Below the pieces are notes generated by a model. It was not told the DNA's origin, did not search any database, and saw only the letters and a list, made by a program, of their open reading frames with translations. A DNA stretch of 64,000 nucleotides from NCBI GenBank assembly GCA_027575765.1, contig JANBPT010000084.1, forward strand, positions 16,324-80,323, given 5' to 3'. The stretch is from Tieghemiomyces parasiticus. Its lineage: Eukaryota > Kickxellomycota > Dimargaritomycetes > Dimargaritales > Dimargaritaceae. Within the stretch, counting starts at the first letter, position 1. Each line of letters opens with the position of its first letter. This document shows positions 53,086 to 63,931 of this stretch, in pieces. Made by a program: the position numbers and the translations under genes.

Positions 53086-54559
53086 ATATTCAGTTCATTA
53101 GGCCAGTGTCTGGTACCCTAAGAGACGACCCATCCAACTTCTCGTTGGCGTCGGCCGAAGGTGTACCGTCTGGGCTTATAAAGGGGACAGCGCCAATCTT
53201 CCCAGGTCCCACCACCGGTCTACTACACTATACGACTATGGCTTCAGGTGGCCGCTCGCCGGTTAATTATCAATATTAGACCGCGGCCATCTCTTTGCCG
53301 ACGACATCGCCAGGGTTAGTGGGGTAGGCAAGGAACGCTGTGGCCAACATAACCGCTAGCAGAACCTGTGGGATTTCTATGTGACCACCCCCGACTGACC
53401 CGTAAAAGAGGAACAGTTCGACCTGTTTGTGCCAGGGCGGTTGCTCCACAGATAATTCACATACTTTCTCGACAGCGACACCCACGTGGGCCAGGTACTG
53501 ATGTGAAAGGTAACCTCGTGTCTCGCCAACCATGACGATGTAGACACATAGGTTCCAAAGTATACGCAGACGGAACCTGTTCCATTGTCCATTCCCTGAT
53601 AACTTGGCCCAAAATGGTGAAATGACGGGCGGTGTGACAAGGCATTAGGCCCACGGAACCCGGACTAAAGGGGGGCACCCGGGAAGCGTCCCCCCTCCTT
53701 CAGGCCTTCACGCCCCCTTCACGCGCAAGGAGGTCGGTGGGTCAGCTCAGTCACAAGGCCCACCAGTAAAAATGGGCAGCGCTCATATCCCTGGCTGGTC
53801 CTTCCGAGGAGAAGGCACGAGGTCATAGCACTTTAACCACTATCGCTATACCTGCTCTGCTAACCTATCAACAATGCCCATCTTTCCGCCAGCATCTGTT
53901 AAACCGGCAATGGGAATGTTAGCAGCTGCCATCGTGACTCGGCGGTGGCTTAAGTTCGCAGGTTACTGGCACAGGCAGGCCCGGGGCCTATGAATCAGGA
54001 CCGCCATGGGTGACGGGGACAGGTCGTTAGGTAAAGGGTTGCTGGGTCACACTAGTCCCCTTCTCCGCGTGAACTGACCACCCCGCCGCTAGCCACCGGG
54101 GGAAGGCCGCCCTTTCACTTGGCGGTGGTGGTCTAGGCAAGGGAAAGCATACCCTGTCGCCTTGGCCAGCGCAGGACTTGTGAAGTAAGAAACGTAGATA
54201 CCCCAGACCTTTCTGACTAAGACTTCCAATTTGGAGCTTCTATCTAGACATTATCAACCCCGGACCAATCGCCTAAATTTCCGACAGCCAGTCAATAAAA
54301 GCGGGGGGGGCGGACGCAGCTGACCAGTCTAGTGTACCTGCCGAGACGAACAGTGTGCGAACCTTAACAACCTATTGTCCCACGCTGGGCTGTACGGTCA
54401 ATAACCGCTCCTTGACAATCCCTCCGGCTAGTTCCTATCCACGGCAAAGTTAAATCATGAAGGATCCGGCGGTGCTGCCTATCTGGGATATCGACAATGT
54501 CTACCGCTAACCCTCTAGTGCAACGTACGGGTGGCGTTGGCATGTTGGCGGCTTGGTAG

Positions 54560-55069
54560 GGCCAAAGTGGTGATGTGGAAGTTCCCAGCGGGTGAGTAAT
54601 TGCCGGTGAAGGTTGTCTATAGTCGTTTACGAGTACATAATGGGTGCGGATGCGACCGCAGCTCCCATGGTCGACCTGCTCCGTCAGTCCTCTTCAAGCC
54701 ATCACGGACAACTCCCTGCACAAGCTGGTTCTCATCGAGGGACTGCCCGCCCGTCCAGCGAGCGGTACGTAACCCGAGAGGGATAGTGTCATGTAGCCAT
54801 TTCGGGGCGATTCTCCCTTCTCCCCGATTCGGCAGTACTTGGTGTTATATCAGCCAGCCTGAACCGGGGGCGAACCCTACCTTTCTAAAGAGGGCGGCCA
54901 GGTCATAACCCCCAAGATGGTTAAGGCCGGTGGTGCCCCCAACGGCGGCCACCTGCCTCATCTTCCTCATCTCTCTCCAATCCAGCACTGTGGCCCTAAA
55001 TCAATAGGTAGCCCCGGCCAATGCCAGCTGCGGCGGTGCAAGGCGGCGCCCGGCAACGCAGTGCGCTAA
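54560..55069 (+). CDS. Possible small spliced gene (three phase-compatible exons)
   Basis: Three short segments with protein-like content are bounded by splice consensus and match in phase: 54560-54591 (AKVVMWKFPA, donor GTGAGT), 54699-54764 (ITDNSLHKLVLIEGLPARPA, acceptor TTCAAG, donor GTACGT) and 54891-55069 (GGQVITPKMVKAGGAPNGGH, open to TAA). Introns would be 107 and 126 nt, in the range seen elsewhere here. The family is unknown and the 5' exon is not found. This may be a real unannotated gene, a relic, or coincidence. Confidence 0.2.
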
Positions 55070-57511
55070 GTAAACTTCCATACAGTATGCTGCCCTTTTC
55101 CCGCACCTTGGCGCTACGTTTAGCCGGAGGAGGGGAGGGGCTGGTGATTATCCCCGGCGGAAACCAGCAATTGTGGCGGCCAAAGGCGCGATCCCTACCC
55201 TGCCTTCCGTCACGCCAACATCCCTGTGGTCTTATGGATCTTGCTATTATTTCCATTCAAAACGCCAGGGTTGGCCATCCCATTTCCACACGCCAGGCCA
55301 GATATCTGCATCGCCCATATCCTCAGTTTACGGTATTGATCACTTGTATGGTGGAACCGAAGGCCGAAAGCGGCGCCAGCCGGAATCAATCCCCGACCTA
55401 GTGGCTTCGCCCCAACCTGCCAGGCATTCCTCTTTCTGCGCCGACCGTGTAGCCCGTGCAGCGTGCGCGTGAAAGATGCCGCCGGGAGCAGTACTGAATC
55501 TCTAAACAACCCTTCGTGGCGAGCGGGCCTACCGTGGATGGGGGTCTCCGTGTTGAAATACAATCATTGATGTAGCTTCGGAATCAGAGGCACCCCCTGT
55601 TTTGCGAACAGGAAGGCTGTCCGTCATACTTGGCGGGCGGGAAGGCTCGAACAGAGATATATTCATTAGGCCCGCCAAGAACATGGCATGCATTTCCGGC
55701 TATCCGATTAGCCCGCCCTTCTTCACGCTGTGGAGGGCGAGGCTGATCGATTCGGCGAATACTGACGGTATGATCCGCCCAAAGGAAGCTTGGCCAGGAG
55801 CCCGACCGACGGGGGAAGTCACCTATTGGATACAGGTGGCACTTCTCCCAAGGCGGCAGTTCAAGCCCAAGCACCCCCCACTTACATAGTCCTCTGTCTG
55901 TCGCGGGGTAGCCCTGTGCTTCCACGTGAAGGGCGGCCGACTCCCCTGCCGAACAAATACAAGAGGCGGGCAGGCCGAGTGTCGCATGATGGATACAGTT
56001 TGGTTCCAAACCTTCGCTTGTACTGACTGCTGGCGGCTAACGATATTGGCACAGGGAAGGCGGGATATGTTTATGAGGTTAAGGTGGCCGGGCCTGTCGG
56101 GGGATCTCTTTGGGCCACAGCTGGGGAGTGACGCCCATTCCTCCGCCAGCAGGACTTCGGATTGTCGCTGAGGAGGAAAAAGGAGGCGACGAGCATCGGG
56201 GAGGGGGTGGCTCGGCCAAAATGGGGTGGAGATGACCATGCGACCAGTCACCGGCGAGGCGGGAATCAGCTACCGCTGACGAGCCGGCGTGACTCCCATC
56301 TAGCTTTCACCTCCCCTTGCGCACTCTCATCCCCCCTTCAGGGGCGGCGGAAGGAATGAATGGCCATCCTTCGACCCTCCGATTATCCGGACACCCTGTC
56401 TTGGTCCTGCTCGTGCCCTCCTTCATCATTTTTACGCCAGACTGTTCCCCTTTGGCAACGGTCATGCCCGCTCTCCCTCCACCCCAAAGAGAGGCTTCCG
56501 CTAGGGTGTCCTCGCTTCCCGTCGCCCGCTGGTATATAGACCTCCGCGGGTCCCGTGTAGTCCTAGCCAGGATCAGGCCCAATCACATTTGCTCTTGTCG
56601 TCTCATCGTTCTCATACCGAACCCTCTACGTGACTGCTGCCTCGAACCGGCCGTTCTGCACCTCCCATTGCCTCGAGTCATTTTCCGTACCCAGCATTCG
56701 CCGGAGCCGCTGTAGGATCGTCACCTGCCTACTACAGAGTACTTAGGCCACGGCACGATAGCATCCGATTTGTGGTGGGCTGTCGAAGTCCTACCGTCTT
56801 GCTCTAAACCCCTGGTAAGTTCTGGGCTATACGGTGTGGGTCAGGTTCGACTGCTGGGTACCCAATCTGTCCGCTGGTCACGGGGACGTCTGACTGCACT
56901 GATTGAGCGGTCTTGGGGGCTCTTCTAGGCGGTAAAGGGCAACCAGCCAGGTCAACGAGTCGTGGACGAGGGTGTCATGACGCGTGGCCACCGTTCTCCC
57001 CCGGAACGTTCTACCTTGCCCCCCTCGGGCCCTTGGCGGGTGTAAAGGCGAGGGGGGAGGGAGCTAGGCCCACCTCACTGTTATCGGAGCCATCCGCTAT
57101 GCTACCGCTCCTGGATTCAGTGCCGTGCTGCCTCCCCCCTACCTGGAGAATCCTTCTGACACCGGTCCCCTCGCACGCTGCCGCCTTGGCGCCCTCCCAT
57201 AGCACCCAGTCTTTCCCCAGGGGGGATGGCTGTGTCCCATTCTTTCTCCTTGATTAGACTATGATGTCAATCCAACGCTCGCCTCCGGGCACCGCCTAAG
57301 CGATCCCGGCCGGAGTCCTTCCTCTTGCCCAAGTGGTTTACTCCCGCAGACCTACTTCTCCCTATCCTTTATATCCACCCCGCTCCGTTGATCAACCTTG
57401 TTTTAGTCCTACTCACTTACCCACACAGTTGCTTTACCTAACTCACCTTGCCCACAGTACTGAGCCGTCGCCGCAGCCCGCTCGTGCAACATCGGGCCAA
57501 TTTTCCTTGCC

Positions 57512-59000
57512 ATGGCACCGACTTTTCTAGTTACCGCTGCCGACGAGTATACTGGTAGGTTTAGTAAGCGAGGTGGCCGTGTTGACTACAGAGCCCGTCG
57601 TCCGACCCTTCCAAAGCAACGCCGATGCGTTTCCTATCCTTCCACCGTCACCCCACTGACGGCTGTTGTTGATGCCGCACCCTTCCACCCACCCACTCGC
57701 CCCTCCCCTAGGCTTCAAGCTTTGCCATTATATCCTGCAGCTCCTCGCCGCCGGGCCCCCCTACGATGAGCTGGCACTGGAGGTAGACGCGTCGTTGCGG
57801 GAAGTAGCGCTGTACGCCGCGGTCGGTGACCCAAGCGGTCCCCTGGCCCAGACACTGGCGCGGTACGGGGCTACCCTTGTGGCGTCTGATCCTGAGACTG
57901 GCCGACTCCTTGATGAGGCCGCACTGGCGGGAATGGATTACGTCCTGATCGTGCCCAGTGCGCGACTGATACGTACTTCTCCAGCGGCGCGTACCATCAA
58001 GGCCTGTCGACAGGCCGGCGTCCGCAATGTACTGCTATGGTCGTCAATCTGTAACCAGCAGACGAACACTCAATTCCTGTCCCAGTACCGCCGTCTCGAG
58101 ACCGTCCTCCGCGAGACCCTGGCTCCCACCGACGCTGACCCCGTACCAACAAACTGGGCTATCGTGCGGGCCGGGTGGTACATGGAGTACCTGTACCTTC
58201 ACCAGCGGCCGCTGCAGGCCGAAGCCCGATTGGAGCTCCCCTTTCGGACGGGTTACATAGCTCCCGTGCGTCTACGGGACCTGGCTATGGCCCTCCTGCA
58301 CGTCATGCATGATATGGGCCGGACTCTGGCCTACCACCGCACGTTTAATTTCACTGGCCCCGACCTGCTGACAGGCCACCTGATGGGCCAGATTGCTAGC
58401 CACGCCCTACGCACCCCTGTCGAGCTGGCGCACACCACACTAGAGGCCACGGCCGAGTTCCTGCGCGATCAGGCCCTCGTCTGGTGTCCGTACGGCAAGG
58501 CGGCGGCGGACCCCGGATTCGTTTCCACACCGCGGGTCACAGGGGCCGGGGGCCCCACTTCGGCCCGGCGGGTGACGACCTCATTCGGCGCCTCCTCTGA
58601 CTCGAGCGACGTCTCGCCCCTCCCCAGCCCCGTGCAGCGTCCCGTGACGGGGGTGCAGCCCTGGCCTATCCGCACCACCCCCACGGATCTCGGAACTAAC
58701 GTGGCCTACCCAGATCAGCTGCCTTCCCCCTTCCGGTTAGAGGCCGGCCATGCCGCGTCACCCACCGAAGGGACGGCCCTCATGAAACCTGACAACCTGC
58801 CCATTACCCACCCGGTGCGCCTGGTCAGCACCCATGAGGTAGACGTGCTGACTGAACTGTACGAAATGGCCCGCCTCAGTCGCCTCGACCTCCTCACTGG
58901 CGACCTAGCTGCCATACTCGGCCGTCGTCCCGAGACCTTGGCCACCTTTTTACACAAGAAGCGCCGGGACTTTCTCAGCGGGGCCACCGCATCACCCTGA
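57512..59000 (+). CDS. NmrA-like NAD(P)-binding protein (2 exons)
   Basis: A Rossmann-fold protein of the NmrA/HSCARG type. Relatives are redox-sensing regulators (e.g. of nitrogen metabolism) or atypical short-chain reductases. Exons are 57512-57554 and 57712-59000 with a 157-nt intron (donor GTAGGT, acceptor TAG), giving 443 residues. The joined N-terminus reads FLVTAADEYTGFKLCHYIL, where the usual GxxGxxG dinucleotide loop has lost its first two glycines. Later signatures are DYVLIVPSARL, AGVRNVLLWSS, AIVRAGWYMEYL and a C-terminal GR-P element (LTGDLAAILGRRPETLATFL, from residue 409). A ~100-residue Ser/Pro-rich insert (~285-385) precedes that tail. Degenerate nucleotide binding suggests a regulator rather than an enzyme; the target is unknown. 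Confidence 0.75.
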
Positions 59001-59831
59001 TCCTGCTGTACAACCCTCTCGCATCGCCACTCCACCGTACTGACGTGACCGGTCAATCTACCCTAAGGATCGTTTTTCCTCCACTTTGCCCTTTCCCACC
59101 CCTTGATACCTGCTGTATATTGCCATCACCCTATTTCCCCCTGATCAAGTAACCGTGACTGGCCAGGGAAGGAAGTCTAGTCTTTTCTCTTCGGGGCCTA
59201 TGTACCCAGGTCGTCTTACACCCATGAATGTGTGACGGCCATTAGGCCTACTCCCAGTAGCGTTTACCCCGACGCTCAGGTGTGTAAGTCGGGCACGTTT
59301 TCTCGAACGCTAGTCTTTTGCTGGTATGTCCCAGCAAGGGGTTCACCTGAATATGTCGAACCCTTCCGCTTCCGCCCCACATACAAATCTCTTGTCTTCT
59401 GTACTAGTAATAAAATGATAACATGTATGTAATGACCGTCTTGATATTGGACATCCCTTCTCACCTGTGCAGGGGCCGTCGAACCTGGGGGGGAGGTCCC
59501 GTGAATCGGTGGGAAGGTCGATTTTGCGAATTTTTGTTTAGCGGAAACAGTCACACTTTACATACCATTTTTGTCATTATTCGGGCAGGGTCAACCCTAT
59601 ACACTCAATCTATGGTGGCGGGAGAGGGGGGGGCAAGATGGCCAAGCTGGGGTCCACTTTGCCGGGCGTCTCTGCCGCCGTACTGGCGAGAAAAGTGGCA
59701 TTTTTGGGGGATGAGTCGTAAATATCGCAACTATACCCGAGGCTACACCTGCTAAAAAAAATTATGTTCATTAGAATCGGGGATACATCAAGTTATACAA
59801 AGTCAGGTCCGCGGTCACCACCCTCAACATC
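59001..59831. other. Convergent spacer, NmrA-like gene to SERINC
   Basis: 831 bases with an AATAAA on the plus strand (59409-59414). Open frames at 59423-59755 and 59276-59554 lack motifs. No RNA gene seen. Confidence 0.5.
59409..59414 (+). promoter_or_regulatory. Candidate polyadenylation signal
   Basis: AATAAA 409 bases past the NmrA-like stop; plausible only if that gene has a long 3' UTR. Confidence 0.25.
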
Positions 59832-61283
59832 CTATGACCAGTCACGGTCAGGGAGCACCAGGGGACCCACCAGGGTCCAAGCGTACAATGCCAAGCAAAT
59901 CCAGCTGGACAGAATCTTGGCCCAGACGGCCGCCATGCTACGTCCAATCACGGTAAGTTCGCCCGAGTCCCCGATGTCAACCGTGTTCCAGCTGGTCAGC
60001 AGCATGGCGACATACATGGCGGCCACCGCGAAGATGAAGTGAAAGAAGGCGTAGTTGTAAGTCACCCCGTGCTTCTCATCGTCTAGTTTAGGCCGCGGAG
60101 CAGTCCCGTCGTCACTGTCGTCGTCGTCTTCACTGTCACTCGCACCCTCGTGCAGGGCGGAGGCCGGCAGGGCCCCGCTGGCTACGGCATCCATGAGCGC
60201 CTGGTGGCGGGCGGCGCGATCGTCACTGCCATTGTGGTTGCTCAGTAACGGCACGGCCGAGGCAGCATTCTCCTCATCGTAGTCGGCGTTATGGATGAGT
60301 GATCGGCCTTGGGTAGCCGCACGGGAGGTAGAGTAGACGATGGCCACGATGGTGAATACGGCACCCACGGCTACCGCCGTGGTGCGAGTCCCTCGGCTCC
60401 GGAGCACCGGGTTACACTGCCCGTGGTCGTCGTCCACGGGCTCGTTAACCAGTGAGCTAGCCACTAGGTACGTGGCGTAGGCCGTTACCATGGCGGCCTG
60501 GGCCAAACCGGACTTGGTGTTGGCAGCTTGAACCGACGGGTGGACCGATAGTACTGAAGCCATGATACACAACAGCAAGTTGGCCGTGATGAGGAACTGG
60601 TTCAGGCCGCAATCGGCGCGGGCAAAGAATACGTAAAGCAGGACGGTGGCGACGACGGTGAAGACGGTCAGTGAGCCTGTGGACCCAACCAGTAGCCACT
60701 GCCAGCGGTGGTTTCCTAGGGTCTCCCACCGCTCCAGACACAGTTCGCACCAGTGGTGGGCCAAGTCGACCAAGAGCACTAGCTGGATGAGCATGAAAAT
60801 GGTTGACCCAACAAGGGCCACGTAGTTACCCCAAATTTCGAAGAAGCCGTTCGGAATGAAAAAGGCCAGAATTACCAGGCCAATCCAGAGCACAATCTTG
60901 GGACCCCACCAACCGTTCTGGAGGGTGGCACGCGGATGCTTACTACTGTCCACGCCCAGTACCAGTAGTCCGTTGACGAGGTGGAACATTGCCAAGGCGA
61001 AACACCAGCGGTGGACGGCCAGGACACCGTAGCAGGTCCCCGACGGGCAGTCCAGATAGAGGTAGCCGTGGGTCCACTCCTTTAGTCGGTTGACGGCCCA
61101 GTCGGTCATCATGAGCCACGCAAAGGTCGAATTGAGGAGAAACACCAACGCATACATGATCCGCGTCGATGTTGACCCCGTCAGCGACAGTACCTTGCAT
61201 GTGCAGAAGCAGGCCGCCGAGCTGAAACACGATAGTGCCTGGACACCTAGGCAGCCCAAGGATGGGAATAGGAACGGAAACAT
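59832..61283 (-). CDS. TMS1: Serine incorporator family membrane protein (Tms1/SERINC)
   Basis: A 483-residue polytopic membrane protein of the TMS/TDE (SERINC) family, with about ten to eleven hydrophobic segments. Diagnostic stretches are CLGVQALSCFSSAACFCTC at the N-terminus, YALVFLLNSTFAWLM, CYGVLAVHRWCFAL, NGWWGPKIVLWIG, a DLAHHWCE motif and the terminal block SMAAVWAKILSSW. Animal family members have been linked to serine incorporation into phospholipids and to lipid scrambling; the yeast homologue is vacuolar. An acidic loop (SDSEDDDDSDDG, ~residues 380-392) precedes the last two segments. Single exon; the start is the ATG at 61283, which begins directly with the conserved N-terminal hydrophobic segment. 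It converges on the NmrA-like gene. Confidence 0.93.
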   Translation of the reverse strand: MFPFLFPSLGCLGVQALSCFSSAACFCTCKVLSLTGSTSTRIMYALVFLLNSTFAWLMMTDWAVNRLKEWTHGYLYLDCPSGTCYGVLAVHRWCFALAMFHLVNGLLVLGVDSSKHPRATLQNGWWGPKIVLWIGLVILAFFIPNGFFEIWGNYVALVGSTIFMLIQLVLLVDLAHHWCELCLERWETLGNHRWQWLLVGSTGSLTVFTVVATVLLYVFFARADCGLNQFLITANLLLCIMASVLSVHPSVQAANTKSGLAQAAMVTAYATYLVASSLVNEPVDDDHGQCNPVLRSRGTRTTAVAVGAVFTIVAIVYSTSRAATQGRSLIHNADYDEENAASAVPLLSNHNGSDDRAARHQALMDAVASGALPASALHEGASDSEDDDDSDDGTAPRPKLDDEKHGVTYNYAFFHFIFAVAAMYVAMLLTSWNTVDIGDSGELTVIGRSMAAVWAKILSSWICLALYAWTLVGPLVLPDRDWS

Positions 61284-62082
61284 GGGGACCGAATGGAGAG
61301 TCTAGAGTGGAGGGCGATGGTCAGCGGTAAGATGCGCCTAGGTAGAAACAAAAAGAATATAGAAACAGGGAGTAAATGACCGAGACTGCTAGTGGATTAC
61401 CAAACGGAATGCGTTGAGTCGTGAAGAAATAGTGAGCGTTAAAGGGTAAAAGAAAGGCAGGGCAAATGTGGCGTCATGCACCGGGAAGCTTGGCGATGGC
61501 CAAGTGATTTGGGTTCGCTGCCAAGGGCCATTTGGTTGCACACGGGCTTTCACGGCCACCCAGTTCTGCCCGACTTCCTCTTAATGATGTTACCGACCCG
61601 CGGCACGCTCGGACAACAGAATTCTCGATAGCGTTGGCTCTATCTGGACTCCAGCCGTCGTCACATAAGCCTGCTGGTCATCCCCGCTGCCTTACCCCTG
61701 ACTCGATCCCTAAAGTACACAGAGGTTTTGGCATATCAATTCAATGCTGGGCTCTATCTACGGTTCCTCACGTCGGCGTCTTGGCTTCTATTCAGTGCGA
61801 TTAAGTCGACTATCAAATTGAAACCTTGACATGTTGGTTGTCATACTACGAATGGCTAAGTGTGGTCGCCTAGAACAACATCACCACCATGCGCAAGTCA
61901 ACAGCTACCCATGACACCGCCATACCTTCACGCTGCCACTCATGCACCTGGCGAGAACCATAGCCAATTCCACTACCTAGCTTTCCACGGCTTATCGCAG
62001 CCACTTTGGCCGGGCTCTTTCGAACGACACTTGCAATATAAGTACCACAATAATGTTTTCCAATTTCTAAGTCTAATGATTA
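61284..62082. other. Spacer between SERINC promoter and mariner relic
   Basis: 799 bases. The first part is the SERINC leader; no other gene, and no convincing terminal inverted repeat of the neighbouring mariner, could be identified. Confidence 0.5.
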
Positions 62083-63214
62083 TTAAATATGACCGTCATT
62101 CTGTACCACTGGGACAGCCCTTTCTATCCAGCTATCATAGCAGGCTCTAAAGGCATGTGGCTGGAGTCTGACTAACTCTGATTTCCAGGCGTACATACCA
62201 ATCTCCAGTATGGTGAACTTTTTACCCCTCAACTGCTGTTTGATGTTCCTGAACAGCCAGAAGTTATGGGGGGCCAGATCAGGACTGTAGGGAGGGGCCA
62301 AAAGAAGTTTGAGTTTAGAGGCGGTAATGTAGGCCTGGGTAGCTGCAGCACAATATGGTAGTGCATTATCACAGTAGAGCTGTAGAAGGTGAGGGTCTAA
62401 ACTTCAACTGCCTCCACCCAGATCTGGGCCATGGGCTTGACACTCAAGTGTAATAGGCCACGCTTGGTGAAAAGCAATAGTCAGCATCACCTTGGGTGTG
62501 GTATGATTTCAACAAGCCTGGGTTGGGATAGGGCCACCTTAAGGGCACCACCTCTAGTGACTAGAGCCAGCAGGGGGGGATCATAAAGGTACGTTCAAGT
62601 CTCATTGCCTGTGACAATGGAGTCCAGCAGGTAGCCACTGGCCCCATTATTCTCCAGGAATTTGGTGGTAAAATGGACCTGCTGGTGGTGCTGGCCATCA
62701 GTGAGGTTGTGGGGGATTTAGCAGTTGAAATGGCTATGAACCCCAAGTCCCTGCGTAGGACATTGTGTATGATACTAGGGGAAGTATGGCAGGCTCAGAC
62801 CAGTTGCTCAGCAGTAAGTTGAGCGTCTTCCCCCAGCTGTCTCAGGATCATGACCCCATAGTATCCACCAATGTCATCTGATGGGCGGCCAGAACAAGGG
62901 TCAGCTTCAAAAGGGTAGCAACTTTTGCAAAAGCAGTCCAGCCACCTGTAGGTGGTGAAGTGGTTAGGGGCAGCCAGGCCCAGCTTGGAAGTCAAAACAG
63001 TTAGAATAGCATCTGCCTTGCGGCCCTCCAGATAGTAATGATAAATAAGGACCCATACACTATGCCTGGTTAATTTGGGCAGAGTGGGGAAGGGGGTTTG
63101 AAAAGTAGACACAATGGATGGCTTTAAAAAAGCATGCCGTGAAGTCAAAAATGGCTCAATCCTGAAGTGGTTTATACCAATCAATTTGTCATTGTTGGCT
63201 CTCTTAGCTTTCAT
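62083..63214 (-). mobile_element. Decayed mariner-family transposase (DD34D type)
   Basis: Fragments in shifting minus-strand frames together cover a mariner transposase: the N-terminal helix-turn-helix region and the linker DPCSGRPSDD (63214-62795, ending at TGA); VTGNET (around 62604-62612), matching the first catalytic block; CDNALPY (D at 62368-62370), the second; and PPYSPDLAPHNFWLF (around 62250-62300), the third. The D2 to D3 spacing is exactly that of mariner (34 residues between). D1 and D3 are both Asn, at least three stops/frameshifts interrupt it, and the Trp after D1 is replaced by TGA. It is therefore an inactive relic. Limits are those of recognisable coding homology; terminal repeats and TA duplications were not found. 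Confidence 0.88.
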
Positions 63215-63931
63215 CTGAAACTCTGCAACCCGAGACCTCTCACTTAAGCCTTTACTCTACCAACCTTTCAAACCCCCTTTGTATAGACACCACAAAATAT
63301 AGTGAGGATTTTAAGGAATGCAATAAGTGTAGAGAGAGATAGAACAGGTGTGCTACAAATGCTAGATGATACATGGAGTAGGCTAGCAGGTGGAGTAATT
63401 GTGGATGAGGGCAGAGGCCTGGGTTGATATAATATGCAAGGCAATCAGATATGAGGCCAAGTAGATGTTGCCAGCGGTTGCATGGAGGCTTTGGCAAGCA
63501 TTGATTGATGGTGGCTTGAAGAGGCTGCATACTGGTGCATTGGTTATGCAGCCCTGTTTAAGGACGTCACATTGACCCAGAGTAGAGTACATCTGGACCA
63601 TTAGAAGGTCAGGTGGTAAGAGGGATTAGCCATTCAGGTATATTGGAATAAAGAGAGGCTACACGTCCTGGTTACAATGGCAGCTGGAGGATAGGGGTAG
63701 TGTATCAAGTCCAAAATTGTGAAGTTGACATCCATATAGCATAATGGTGAAAACAATAGCAGCATCCGGATCTTTGGAGCTAGGTCTAGCAAGGGAATTG
63801 GGACAAGGAATGTAAAAAGTGTTTGCCCCCCCCCCGAAGTAGTGGAGCGGAAAAGAACATCAAGAAGTTCGAACAGAACATTAGGCAAACCATGTATTCG
63901 CAAAAGATTAGGTGTTCCACCAAAAAAACAT
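63215..63931. other. Lower-G/C flank of the mariner relic
   Basis: These 717 bases have purine-rich, less G/C-biased sequence and minus-strand open frames (63252-63530, 63383-63601, 63634-63990) rich in Leu/His/Tyr without motifs. They may be the remaining 5' part of the mobile element or another repeat. Unassigned. Confidence 0.4.
63922..63928 (-). terminator. Pol III terminator of the tRNA gene
   Basis: A T7 run on the minus strand begins 3 bases beyond the tRNA discriminator base, the normal RNA polymerase III stop. Confidence 0.85.

Larger units (their letters stand above)
50289..57511. other. 7.2 kb spacer between divergent GEM1 and NmrA-like genes
   Basis: This is the longest stretch without a confident gene. 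It contains a coding-like but frame-broken segment (50873-51276), a possible small spliced gene (54560-55069), an unsupported minus-strand frame (52687-53085) and the GEM1 and NmrA promoters, including TTTATATCC near 57368. No transposase motif, tRNA or long repeat was recognised by eye. Confidence 0.45.

Noticed and set aside
55021..56251. Several overlapping 90-140 codon frames on both strands
   Set aside because: Mutually overlapping, motif-free and without splice-compatible partners beyond the 54560-55069 candidate.
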